From DASQYE01 sp035940775 (GTDB taxonomy: Bacteria > Acidobacteriota > Blastocatellia > Pyrinomonadales > Pyrinomonadaceae), in assembly GCA_035940775.1 (NCBI GenBank), contig DASZEN010000013.1, positions 62,001 through 126,000 on the forward strand: 64,000 nt of DNA, read 5' to 3'. Positions 32,142 to 41,005 of this stretch are shown piece after piece. The stretch's first letter is position 1; each line of letters starts with the position of its first letter. The notes below the pieces were generated by a model. It saw nothing but the letters and a program-made list of their open reading frames with translations, was not told the origin of the DNA and did not search any database. The position numbers and the translations under genes are program-made.

Positions 32142-35100
32142 TCAGAAATTGAACTTCAGACCGAACTGTATCTCGCGCGGGCCGCGCGTGGAAGTAGCCC
32201 GACCAAAGTTACTGCCGAGTTGGTTATTAATCAGACCGGAAGCCTGCGTCGCGTTGCCCGATCTGAAGTTGACGAAGTTGAAGGCATTGAACATCTCGGC
32301 GCGGAACTGAAGGCTGTAACGCTCGCCCACTCGCCAGTTCTTCGCCAGTGAGAAGTCAACGTTCTTAATGCCCGGCCCTCTGACGACGTTGCGGCCGAGG
32401 TCGCCGAACTGCCCTGCGGCCGGGACGGCGAATGCTGCCGGGTTAAGAATTTGCGCCGGGTCGCCCGGAACATTGGCGTAGATTGGTACTCCCGGAACAA
32501 GGTTGGGGCGCTGCGTGGTGGCGCTCGTTTGACCCGTAGTGTTGACGCCCGAAAGGATGTTCAGTGGCGTACCGCTCAGCAAAGAGGTGATCGTATTGAA
32601 CTGCCAATCCCCGAGCACCGCACTCGCCAACGGCCCCCACTGTCGGAACGTCGGCAGGGCATATGTGGCATTGAAAATGAACATGTGCCTGCGGTCAAGG
32701 TCGGAGTTACCCCGATCCAGATTGTAGTTGAAAACATCGGTCGTGGCGCTGATGTAGGATTGAGTCGGGACATTACTGATATTGTGGGCCCAGGTGTAAG
32801 CCACCTGGAAAGCCAGCCCTTCGGAGAAGCGACGGTTGACCCAAACCTGTAGAGCATGATAGTTGGAATCGCCCGTCGATTCGTCCCTCGTCACGTTCGG
32901 AACGCCTACGAATCGGCGATACGGAGCGACCTGAGCGGCCGTCGGATTGAGCCCGAACTGCTGAACTATGCTCGGCCTGAACTCCGGAATCGTATCGTTG
33001 TAGTTCCCGTTGATTAAGCGCCAGATGTGCAGGCCGTGGTTCCCGATGTACGAGACTTCCGCGACCGTATCCTTCATGATTTCGCGCGAGACCGTCAGGT
33101 TCCACTGCCAGCTCTCGGGCGGCTTGAAATTGGGGTCTACGGAATAGACAGTCCCGACACCTGCCAGGGAGTTTGCGAGTCCGGGATTGATGGTATCGAG
33201 GCTGCGACAGGTCGGGCAATCGGACAACCGCAACGAGCCGCTCTGCCAGCCCGTATCGACCGATCTATTCCAGGGTGGGTTACTGGCCATCCTGAGCAGC
33301 GACGCGATCACGTTCGAGCGGGCGATGTAGCGTCCGAACCCGGCGCGAACCGCCATCTTGCCATCGCCATTGACATCCCAGGCGATGCCGACGCGCGGCT
33401 GGAAACCCATTTTATAGGTGTTGACCAAAGCGCGCGGCAGACCACCCTGGCCAGCCTGTACGTAACCGCTGTTAAGGTTTTGTCCGTCGAAGCGCTCAGG
33501 AACCCAGTTGGTGATTTCATTATCGGCGCTGAAGGCCGGAGGGAATAGCGAGTAGCGCAAGCCCAGGGTGAAGGTCACTCTGGGGCTGAACTTCCATGTG
33601 TCGTTGACGTACAGCTCGAAATCGTGCCAGCGTCCCTGCGTCGTATTCTGGCGTTCAAACTCGCTGTATTCAACCAGAGGCAAGTCCCTCACGAGAAGCT
33701 CGGCAAAGTAGTTGCCGGTGCGTGCGCCGGAGTTCTGAATCGTGTAAAGTCCGCTGTTGCCGTTTGGCTGCTCATTCTTGATGTTATGGCTGACGAGGCC
33801 GCCGATCTTGACATCGTGGCTGCCGATGACCTTAGAGAAGTCGTCCTTCCAGATGAAGAGATCCTGGTGATTCTGCCACGGGGCCTGATGCCATAGAGTT
33901 GGTATGCCGCCGCCGCCCCAGCCGACTGTCGGAATGCCGCCGCCCTCAGGACGCGGAAAGACGGTCGGGAATACGGAGGCTATGTCCTGGTTGAGCGCCT
34001 CGCTGTCAGGACTGGTCGTCACAAAAATATCATTGCCCGCGCGCGAAAACTGGAACTCGTTGACGGCCGTCGAGCTTAAAGTATTCGTCAACTTGACGGC
34101 GAAGCTACGGCTGGGCTGATCCCAATCCGAGGTTAAAGTGGGAAACGGAGAGTCGCCCCAGAAGTTGCCCGCCGCCTCTCCGTGAACGAACTTCTCGTTA
34201 ATATAACGCACCATCAGGCTCATCTTGCTCGTGATATTGGCGTCAAAGCGAATGAAGTCCTGGCGGGTGTTGACGGGCTGTGTCGGGGCTCCGACCCATG
34301 ATGTCCCGCCGCCGCTGTTCGGGAGCGGAAAGATTCTCATCAGGGCGAGACCCGCCGGGCTCAGCCGGTTGTCTGGGATTCTGTTGCCGGGGAATGGCAG
34401 GCCGGTGAGCGGATCGACCGGTATCGGGCCCGTATGAATCGGCCCGCTGAAATCTCCGATTCTCTCCTGGGCCGTGGGGACGACGCTCGAAGGAAGGATC
34501 GTCCCGCGCTGCTCGCGCCGCCACTCCTCCGACCACCAGAAGAAGACCCTGTTCTTAACAATCGGGCCGCTGAAGTTGCCGCCGAAGTTGCCGTAGCGCA
34601 GAGTCGGACGCTTTGCCTTTCCATTCTCATCCAGATTCTCAGGAGACGTAACCTGATTGAGGAAAAAATCGTTGGCGTTCAACACATCATTGCGAAGGAA
34701 CCCGAAGAGACCGCCGTGAAACTCGTTGCCGCCGCCCTTGGTGACCAGATTGATGACAGCGCCCTGCGCCTGCCCATACTCGGCGCTGAAGCTATTGCGC
34801 TCGACGCGAAACTCAGCAATCGAATCTATGGACGGGAAGACCAGCAGCGTGGCGTTCGAGCCCACGTCCATATTGTTGACGCCGTCAACCGTCCACATAT
34901 TCGCGTTCGACTGGTTGCCGTTAACCGACATGTCAACGTGAGAATCAAGTCCGGTGCCGCGTGTGCCGAAGGCTCCACCCTCATTCGCGAACGAAACGCC
35001 CGGCACCATCGTCGCCAACGCAGCGTAATTACGTCCGTTAAGCGGTAGCTCCGTCACCTGCTTCTGCGCGATCAAACTACTCACATTCGCGCCGCGCGTA

Positions 35101-35486
35101 TCGACGGGGGCCGCTTCGCTGGTCACATTAACGGTTTCGTCCACCGTCCCGACTTCGACATTCAAGTTGACGGTCAGCTTATCGCCGACGTGCAGATCGA
35201 TTCCGGTGTTGACCGTCTTCTTGAACCCGGGCGGTGACACACTCACGGCGTAACGGCCCACGGGCAAGGTCGGGGCCGAATAAAATCCATTGTCATCGGT
35301 GGTGACTGCACGCGAGGCCCCGGTCGTCTCTTCTGTGATCGTGACTTCGGTTTGAGGAACGACAGCCCCCTGTGGATCGCGCACAGTTCCGCTGATGCTA
35401 CCAACCGTGCTTGACTGCGCATGGGCACCAACTGCTAAACCCATCACCAACAGGAGCAGTAGCACTTGTGATTCAAGCTTTCTCAT
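32142..35486 (-). CDS. Oar-like TonB-dependent outer-membrane receptor
   Basis: A 1114-residue outer-membrane transporter. The signal peptide ends at AHAQ (residue 24). A carboxypeptidase-regulatory-like beta-sandwich spans about 28-110 (VGSISGTVRDPQGAVVPQTE). The plug follows (LPLNGRNYAALATMVPGVSF, WTVDGVNNMDVGS), then a long barrel with many aromatic strands, ending FGLKFNF with the C-terminal Phe used by the Bam machinery. Such receptors import oligosaccharides or other large nutrients with TonB-ExbBD energy. It leads a minus-strand series with TPR and CRTAC1 genes. Upstream copies of a motif shared with the ABC-nagA operon suggest control together with amino-sugar genes. Confidence 0.94.
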   Translation of the reverse strand: MRKLESQVLLLLLVMGLAVGAHAQSSTVGSISGTVRDPQGAVVPQTEVTITEETTGASRAVTTDDNGFYSAPTLPVGRYAVSVSPPGFKKTVNTGIDLHVGDKLTVNLNVEVGTVDETVNVTSEAAPVDTRGANVSSLIAQKQVTELPLNGRNYAALATMVPGVSFANEGGAFGTRGTGLDSHVDMSVNGNQSNANMWTVDGVNNMDVGSNATLLVFPSIDSIAEFRVERNSFSAEYGQAQGAVINLVTKGGGNEFHGGLFGFLRNDVLNANDFFLNQVTSPENLDENGKAKRPTLRYGNFGGNFSGPIVKNRVFFWWSEEWRREQRGTILPSSVVPTAQERIGDFSGPIHTGPIPVDPLTGLPFPGNRIPDNRLSPAGLALMRIFPLPNSGGGTSWVGAPTQPVNTRQDFIRFDANITSKMSLMVRYINEKFVHGEAAGNFWGDSPFPTLTSDWDQPSRSFAVKLTNTLSSTAVNEFQFSRAGNDIFVTTSPDSEALNQDIASVFPTVFPRPEGGGIPTVGWGGGGIPTLWHQAPWQNHQDLFIWKDDFSKVIGSHDVKIGGLVSHNIKNEQPNGNSGLYTIQNSGARTGNYFAELLVRDLPLVEYSEFERQNTTQGRWHDFELYVNDTWKFSPRVTFTLGLRYSLFPPAFSADNEITNWVPERFDGQNLNSGYVQAGQGGLPRALVNTYKMGFQPRVGIAWDVNGDGKMAVRAGFGRYIARSNVIASLLRMASNPPWNRSVDTGWQSGSLRLSDCPTCRSLDTINPGLANSLAGVGTVYSVDPNFKPPESWQWNLTVSREIMKDTVAEVSYIGNHGLHIWRLINGNYNDTIPEFRPSIVQQFGLNPTAAQVAPYRRFVGVPNVTRDESTGDSNYHALQVWVNRRFSEGLAFQVAYTWAHNISNVPTQSYISATTDVFNYNLDRGNSDLDRRHMFIFNATYALPTFRQWGPLASAVLGDWQFNTITSLLSGTPLNILSGVNTTGQTSATTQRPNLVPGVPIYANVPGDPAQILNPAAFAVPAAGQFGDLGRNVVRGPGIKNVDFSLAKNWRVGERYSLQFRAEMFNAFNFVNFRSGNATQASGLINNQLGSNFGRATSTRGPREIQFGLKFNF

Positions 35487-36200
35487 AGACGCATCTCCTC
35501 GCTTCCGTGCTCTTCAAATCCTCCTGTCAACCGACCAAAGAGTTATCAGCTCGAACCGCATACCCCGTCTCTACCACTTTGAAGCATCGAAGCCATCGAA
35601 CACGGTATGCAGCTTTAGCGGCGTCGATCTTCGTGCCTCGAAGAGGGCCGCCCGACATCACCTCATGTGATTGCTCTTTGACAGAAGCCAGAATAAGACA
35701 AGGGTTGTCAGCTTGTCAGAAAATAGGACTGACGAGTGAATACCCAAAAGTACGCCCGGCCCCGAGTTTCAACGAAATTCCGCACGGGAAAAGCACTGGC
35801 CGAGGCGAAATCCGAGAAGAGGGCCAAAGACGACGCATTCCGCAACCAGAAGTTTTTCTTAAGACCTTTGATTGAACCGTTAACGTCATCTCGCATCGCT
35901 GTCGATAACCAAAAACTGTTGTTAACTCGTAGAGGCTCGTCGCTCGCGCAAATGTCGAGCGACGGATCATAGACCCCCGCCCGCCTCTAAACTGATGATA
36001 GAGCCATCTGAAAGCTCATCCTTTGAGATAACAAACCTTTGGAGACTTAAACTTGTTTTTAAGACTGAAAGACCTGACTGGACACTTTGTTGCAATACTG
36101 GCCAAAAGGTTTAATACTAAATCAGCCTCTTGTCAAGAAGAATTTTCCTGCGCGCCTGAAGAAAAGAAAGTTGCCAGAAACAACAAAGTAGCCCGGGGAT
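35487..36200. other. Long intergenic region upstream of the TonB receptor
   Basis: This 714-bp gap lies between the receptor start and the ROK repressor stop and has no convincing gene. It contains AACAAACCTTTG at 36030-36041 and an inverted near-copy, CAAAAGGTTTAAT, at 36103-36115. On the minus strand a TTGACA lies shortly upstream of TAGTATTAAACCTTTTG, so the second copy could overlap a promoter start. About 540 bp separate these sites from the gene, leaving room for a long leader or an unseen second promoter. Confidence 0.45.
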
Positions 36201-37394
36201 TCATGCGACCGAGACGGTTGCAAATTTAGCGGCGAGAACCAGGCTGAGCGCGCCCATCAAGGTCGGTTGTGCGCCCAGGGTCGAAGCGAAAATTCGTGCG
36301 GAAGGCAGGCCGCGACACAGGCTCTCATCGACTGCTCGTTTGACATCTTCAGCCATCAGCGGCCACGCGCGCACCATTGGCCCACCGACGATGACCGCTT
36401 CGGGCGATAACCCTTGAATCAGATTTGCGATACCTATGCCCAGGTAATGTGCCGTCTCCCGAAGCGCGGATTGCGCGGCGCGCTGGCCCTCGAGCGCGCG
36501 ATCAACCAGTTGTCCAAAGTTGACGCCGTCTTTGCTATTCGATCTTTGCGTCAGTTTCGCGTAGCGTGCCAGCGCGGCGCGCTCGGAAGCGAAAGCTTCC
36601 CAGCATCTGCGGCTACCGGCAGCGCAGGCGACCGGCGCCCCCTCCCCGATCGTCATATGGCCGAACTCGCCCGCCGCCCCGCTTTCGCCCTGATAAATCT
36701 GGCCGTCAAAAACAATCCCGGTGCCGACGCCCTCTTCGATCAACACCAGTATGAAGTCTCGGACTTCACGTATTTCAGGACGACCGAACCAGAGTTCGGC
36801 AAGGGCTGCGGCGTTGGCGTCATTGTCGGCGCGGACTGTCAATCCGGTCGCGGCTCTAATCTCTTTTGAGATTTCCAGATCACGCCATTTGAAGTGTGGG
36901 ATAACAAGCGCGGTGCCGGATTCCTGATCGACCAGCCCCGGCAGGCTGATGCCGATTCCCTCAATCGTCCCCCTGGTTTTTCTAATCAGAGAGTGCGTGC
37001 ATTTGATGATCTGAGAGATTGTTTTTTCGGCGCACGGGTCGGTCGGGAACTCATCCTGTTCGAGCACACGACCCGCCAGGTCACTGGCCGCGACGATGGT
37101 TCGGGCCGTACCCAGGTCAACCCCGATGGCCATAGCATCGGCCGCCCGCAGCGAGAGCAAAATCGGGGGCCGCCCGCCCGTCGATTCGCCGTACACCTCT
37201 TCGAGCAGGCCGCCGCCCTTCAGTTCGTCCACGATCAAGGAGATGGTGGAGCGTTGCAGCGCGGTCTCGGAAGCGATCTCGGCGCGCGAGATAGGCCCTT
37301 TTTCGCGCACGTAATTAAGCACGATCTGGCGGTTGATGTCCCGAATCGTATGAGAGCGTGCGACGTTAGCTCTCTTGAGGTCAATTCGTCTCAT
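36201..37394 (-). CDS. ROK family transcriptional repressor (NagC/XylR-like), copy 1
   Basis: A 397-residue regulator. An N-terminal winged helix (INRQIVLNYVREKGPISRAE, IASETALQRSTISLIVDELK) is fused to a ROK sugar-binding fold with the sensor motif RADNDANAAALAELW. The zinc loop reads GAPVACAAGSRRCWEAFAS. The second of the three usual cysteines, present in the neighbouring paralogue as CSCGSYNC, is replaced by Ala, so zinc binding may be weakened. ROK repressors release DNA on binding sugar or sugar phosphate. It lies 300 bp after its paralogue in the same direction. Likely targets are the amino-sugar operons. Confidence 0.93.
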   Translation of the reverse strand: MRRIDLKRANVARSHTIRDINRQIVLNYVREKGPISRAEIASETALQRSTISLIVDELKGGGLLEEVYGESTGGRPPILLSLRAADAMAIGVDLGTARTIVAASDLAGRVLEQDEFPTDPCAEKTISQIIKCTHSLIRKTRGTIEGIGISLPGLVDQESGTALVIPHFKWRDLEISKEIRAATGLTVRADNDANAAALAELWFGRPEIREVRDFILVLIEEGVGTGIVFDGQIYQGESGAAGEFGHMTIGEGAPVACAAGSRRCWEAFASERAALARYAKLTQRSNSKDGVNFGQLVDRALEGQRAAQSALRETAHYLGIGIANLIQGLSPEAVIVGGPMVRAWPLMAEDVKRAVDESLCRGLPSARIFASTLGAQPTLMGALSLVLAAKFATVSVA

Positions 37395-37421
37395 GCGCGT
37401 TCTTCCAGGCGAAGAGGATTC

Positions 37422-37561
37422 TCTCTCTCTCTCTGTCTGCTCAGATGCAGCAAATCCTCACACGGCTCTGAATTTCAACTTAAAGCGGAATGGCGAAACT
37501 CTCGGTTGATTGTTATTAAGTAGTATAGCCGGGGCTCGCCGTCAATAACTATTTCTGTTAT
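37422..37561. promoter_or_regulatory. Upstream region of ROK copy 1: CT microsatellite and ATAAC/GTTAT dyad
   Basis: A run of CT dinucleotides (about 37422-37437) lies just upstream of the ATG. Further up, ATAAC-TATTTCT-GTTAT (37545-37561) is a 5-bp inverted repeat that could be a ROK operator for autoregulation. The remainder of the 300-bp gap up to 37694 shows no gene. Confidence 0.3.
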
Positions 37562-37694
37562 GACTTCGGACAACGGAAGCTGATTTGATCTTTAAGCTCG
37601 GGCGGCGGGCGGCGTTGTCTCGGGAAATGGGCATCCGCCGCTCGTCAGTCGGGGACGTGTCAGGATATACAGGGATCAAATATAGCGAGGCTGG

Positions 37695-38888
37695 CTAAAG
37701 GGCCGCGACCGATGAGAACTTGTTGGCCAGTACGAGGCTGAGCGCTCCCATCAAACTGGCCTGTCCTCCTATGGTCGAAGCGATAATGTGCACGGGCTGA
37801 AGATTTCGGCGGATACTTCCTTCAACCGTCTCTCCCAGAACATCTGAGACCATCGTCCAGGCTCGCGTGATAGCTCCACCGACGACGATAATATCCGGGC
37901 TGAAGCCGATAATCAGGTTTGAGATACCGACCCCCAGATAGCGTGCCGTTTCACAGAGCGCCACCTGTGCGGCCTCCTCCCCGCAAAGCGCCAGATCGAT
38001 AAGGCGCGCGAAATCCATCTCCTGCGCGCCGCCTGTTTTACCAGAGAGCTTCAGGTAACGCGCGATGGCGGCCCGTCCCGAAGCGAAAGCCTCCCAGCAA
38101 TTGTAGCTTCCACAGGAGCACGGGACGGGAGCGCGTTCCCCTATAATCATGTGCCCGAATTCTCCCGCCGTTCCGCCTCTGCCTCTGTAAATCTGGCGGT
38201 CGAAGATGATGCCCGTGCCGACGCCTTCGGCGATAAAGACCATGATAAAATCACGCGCCTCGCTCACTTCCGGTTGTCCGAACCAGAGTTCTGCGAGCGC
38301 GGCGGCATTGGCGTCATTTTCTATCACTACCGGCAAGCCAGTCGCCGCGGCGATGCGCGGCCCGATGTTCAAATCACGCCAGTTGAAATACGGAATATAG
38401 AGTGCCTTTCCCGAGCACGGATCAACGAGGCCCGGCAAGCTCACGCCTATCCCCTCTATCCTGCCCGTGCTCGTTTCAAGCAGCTTGCCAGCCGCGCCTG
38501 TCACACGAGCAATCGTCGCCTCGAAATCATGATCGGTTTCAAACTCTATTGTGGCGAGCACGCATCCGGCCAGATCGCTCATCGCGACAGTGGTTCGAGT
38601 CGGAGCAATATCAATACCGATGGCGGCCGCCCCGGCTTGCAGCTTCAGTAGAGTCGGACAGCGCCCCCCCGTCGATTGACCGACACCGATCTCTTCGACC
38701 AGCTCATCCGTGATGAGGGAATCAACGATGTCGGAAACGGTCGAGCGTTGCAGCGCCGTCTGGCGCGCTATTTCCGCGCGTGAAATCGGCCCCCGGTCGC
38801 GTACGTAATTGAGCACGATCTGCCGATTGATGTTGCGTATATTGCTGGAGTGAGCAGCATGTGTGCTTCTTAAATCAATTCGTCGCAT
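37695..38888 (-). CDS. ROK family transcriptional repressor (NagC/XylR-like), copy 2
   Basis: A 397-residue paralogue of the adjacent repressor, of identical length and with a near-identical DNA-binding region (INRQIVLNYVRDRGPISRAE, IARQTALQRSTVSDIVDSLI). The zinc loop is complete (GERAPVPCSCGSYNCWEAFA), and the sugar-site motif VIENDANAAALAELW is present. It follows the symporter gene by 201 bp and may be the last gene of the operon starting at 46104, or have its own promoter. Two tandem paralogues suggest separate effectors, for example GlcNAc-6-phosphate for one and a glucose derivative for the other. Confidence 0.93.
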   Translation of the reverse strand: MRRIDLRSTHAAHSSNIRNINRQIVLNYVRDRGPISRAEIARQTALQRSTVSDIVDSLITDELVEEIGVGQSTGGRCPTLLKLQAGAAAIGIDIAPTRTTVAMSDLAGCVLATIEFETDHDFEATIARVTGAAGKLLETSTGRIEGIGVSLPGLVDPCSGKALYIPYFNWRDLNIGPRIAAATGLPVVIENDANAAALAELWFGQPEVSEARDFIMVFIAEGVGTGIIFDRQIYRGRGGTAGEFGHMIIGERAPVPCSCGSYNCWEAFASGRAAIARYLKLSGKTGGAQEMDFARLIDLALCGEEAAQVALCETARYLGVGISNLIIGFSPDIIVVGGAITRAWTMVSDVLGETVEGSIRRNLQPVHIIASTIGGQASLMGALSLVLANKFSSVAAL

Positions 38889-39089
38889 AATAATGTGCCC
38901 GTCGAGAGTTCTGGATATATCATGGAAACAACTAAATGAGAAATAAATTCAGCACCCGCGAGCGCGAAATCGCAGATTGCAGATAGAGACATCGAAGAAA
39001 ACCGGGAGAGCAGTCGCCTCGCGCTTCCGTCGCAGACAGAGAGAGAGCGAGCGCGCTCGCGTACCAGTCCGTCGCCGGTTCACTCTCTT

Positions 39090-40922
39090 TTAATCGCCCT
39101 CCGCCTTAGTCGCTTTGAGGTCAACGGCCGCACCAAAGATGGCCCATCCCGTGCGATTCAGATTCCAGAACATGATACCACCGGAAAGAGCGGCCATGAC
39201 GATAAAGAGCAAGGCGCGTCCCCGGTGACCGAAGATGAGTTCGCCGATACTGAAGAGCGCCGTATAGACCAGCGCCACGCCGAGGGCCCAGTTGAGCAGG
39301 TTCGGTATGATCTCAGAACGACGCTCCGGCAAGGCACAGGCTTCGGCCACACGTCGCCAACCGGGCCCGGCCGGATGGACGCGACGATAAAAGCTGGACA
39401 ACTTCTCGATGGGCTCAGGTCTGGATACGAACGTGGCCGTCAGCCACACGAGAGTCGTCACTCCGACGGTTGTCAGAATAGTCCGGGCGAAACCAGCGGG
39501 CGTGGATGAATCGAAGATATCGAAGTAGCGCAGGGCCAGCGAGACGATGAGTGCCGCCGCCATAGAGGAAATCTCCGACCAGGCATTGATACGCCACCAG
39601 TACCATCGAAGGATATAGACGAGGCCGGTGCCTGCGCCGAGAGACATGACGAGTTCCCATCCGCCCGTGATTCTATTCATGTAATAAGTGACGACGACCG
39701 AGAGCAACACGATGAGCAACGTCGCCAGCCGGGAAATCATGACGTAATGACGCTCGGACGCGCCACGTTTGACAAAGCGGCGGTAAAAATCGTTGACCAG
39801 ATAACTTGAGCCCCAGTTCATCTGCGTCGAGATGGTGCTCATGTAAGCGGCGGCAAAGGAGGCGAGCAGCAGCCCGCGAAAACCGAACGGCAAAAAATCG
39901 TTCATCACCTGCACGTAGCCGAAGGCCGCATCCGCCTGTCCCGTCTCAGGATTCAAAACACCACCGCGATACAGTACGAGCGAGCAGAGCGCGACCAGAA
40001 TCCAGGGCCAGGGCCTGAGCGCGTAATGCGCTATGTTGAACCAGAGCGTGGCGAGCAGCCCATGCTTCTCATTCCTGGCGGAGAAGATGCGTTGCGCCAC
40101 GTAGCCCCCGCCGCCCGGCTCGGAGCCCGGATACCAGGACGCCCACCAGTTGACGCTCAAATAAACCATGAGCGTGAGAAGCGGCAACATCCACGGCGCA
40201 GACCCGTCGCTCCAGAGGCTCAAAACGTCGGGCCCGAACGGCTCTGCGCTGCCCGTGGGCGTCACGCTCTCCAGCCGAGTCTTCAGCGCTTCGATGCCGC
40301 CGACCGCTCGCACGGCAAAGACGGCGAGCACGACGGAGCCCGCCATGGCGATGACGAACTGCACCGCATCCGTCACGACTACGCCCCAGAAGCCCGACAG
40401 AATCGAGTAAAGAAAAGTTATGCCGAGGCAGAGCGCCAGCGCCTGCCACTTCGCCAGGCCCAGTGTGCCGCTCAGGACCTTGGCCATGCCCAGATTAACC
40501 CACCCCATGATGATGAGGTTGATCGGCAATCCGAGGTAAAGCGCGCGAAAGCCGCGCAGGAAAGCCGCGGGCCGTCCCGCGTATCGCAGCTCGACAAACT
40601 CCACGTCGGTCATGACTTCGGCGCGCCGCCACAAACGCGCGAAGAAGAAGACCGTCAACATCCCGCTCGCGAGCATAGACCACCAGAGCCAGTTTCCGGC
40701 CACGCCGTTGCGCGCGACCATCTCTGTGACGGCCAGCGGGGTATCGGCGGCGAACGTCGTGGCGACCATCGAAGTCCCGGCCAGCCACCAGGGCATCGAG
40801 CGATCTGAAAGAAAGAACTCTTCGGTCGAGCGTCCGGCGCGCTTCGCGTAATACAGACCGATCACGAGCGAGAGGGCGAAATAGGCCGCGATAATCAACC
40901 AGTCAAGGAGATTCAGCTTCAT
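39090..40922 (-). CDS. Sodium:solute symporter family (SSS) transporter
   Basis: A 610-residue inner-membrane protein with about 14-15 predicted helices. It has the SSS hallmark start (LLDWLIIAAYFALSLVIGLY, STEEFFLSDRSMPWWLAGTS) and a later ASFAAAYMSTISTQMNWGSS region with the sodium-site serines. The loop after residue 540 and the last helix pair are typical of sugar-type members. It lies in a minus-strand gene run with phosphoglucosamine mutase, a NagX-like acyltransferase and ROK repressors, so a sugar or amino sugar is the likely cargo. It would provide a second uptake route besides the ATPase-less ABC system. Confidence 0.92.
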   Translation of the reverse strand: MKLNLLDWLIIAAYFALSLVIGLYYAKRAGRSTEEFFLSDRSMPWWLAGTSMVATTFAADTPLAVTEMVARNGVAGNWLWWSMLASGMLTVFFFARLWRRAEVMTDVEFVELRYAGRPAAFLRGFRALYLGLPINLIIMGWVNLGMAKVLSGTLGLAKWQALALCLGITFLYSILSGFWGVVVTDAVQFVIAMAGSVVLAVFAVRAVGGIEALKTRLESVTPTGSAEPFGPDVLSLWSDGSAPWMLPLLTLMVYLSVNWWASWYPGSEPGGGGYVAQRIFSARNEKHGLLATLWFNIAHYALRPWPWILVALCSLVLYRGGVLNPETGQADAAFGYVQVMNDFLPFGFRGLLLASFAAAYMSTISTQMNWGSSYLVNDFYRRFVKRGASERHYVMISRLATLLIVLLSVVVTYYMNRITGGWELVMSLGAGTGLVYILRWYWWRINAWSEISSMAAALIVSLALRYFDIFDSSTPAGFARTILTTVGVTTLVWLTATFVSRPEPIEKLSSFYRRVHPAGPGWRRVAEACALPERRSEIIPNLLNWALGVALVYTALFSIGELIFGHRGRALLFIVMAALSGGIMFWNLNRTGWAIFGAAVDLKATKAEGD

Positions 40923-40945
40923 GAAGGCACCAACGAGTGACGGGC

Positions 40946-40994
40946 GACGAGTGGCCGGTTAAAAGCTTTGTTCAAGGCAGGTCACTCGTCACTT
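40946..40994. repeat. Intercistronic hairpin repeat, copy 1
   Basis: GACGAGTGGCCGG and, downstream, TCGTCACTT (40986-40994) recur in the same order and spacing class at 43601-43639, another gap in the same operon. Locally ACGAGTGAC (40933-40941) pairs with GTCACTCGT (40981-40989) as a 9-bp stem. It may stabilise or attenuate the operon transcript. Confidence 0.4.
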
Positions 40995-41005
40995 ATCACT
41001 GCTCT

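Noticed and set aside
37422..37437. CT-repeat as possible contingency (phase-variation) tract for the ROK gene
   Set aside because: It is short and interrupted soon after, and lies outside the coding frame; no evidence of variation is available.
40933..40989. CRISPR-like repeats from the GAGTGACG words
   Set aside because: There are only two or three short partial copies with no regular spacers and no cas genes.
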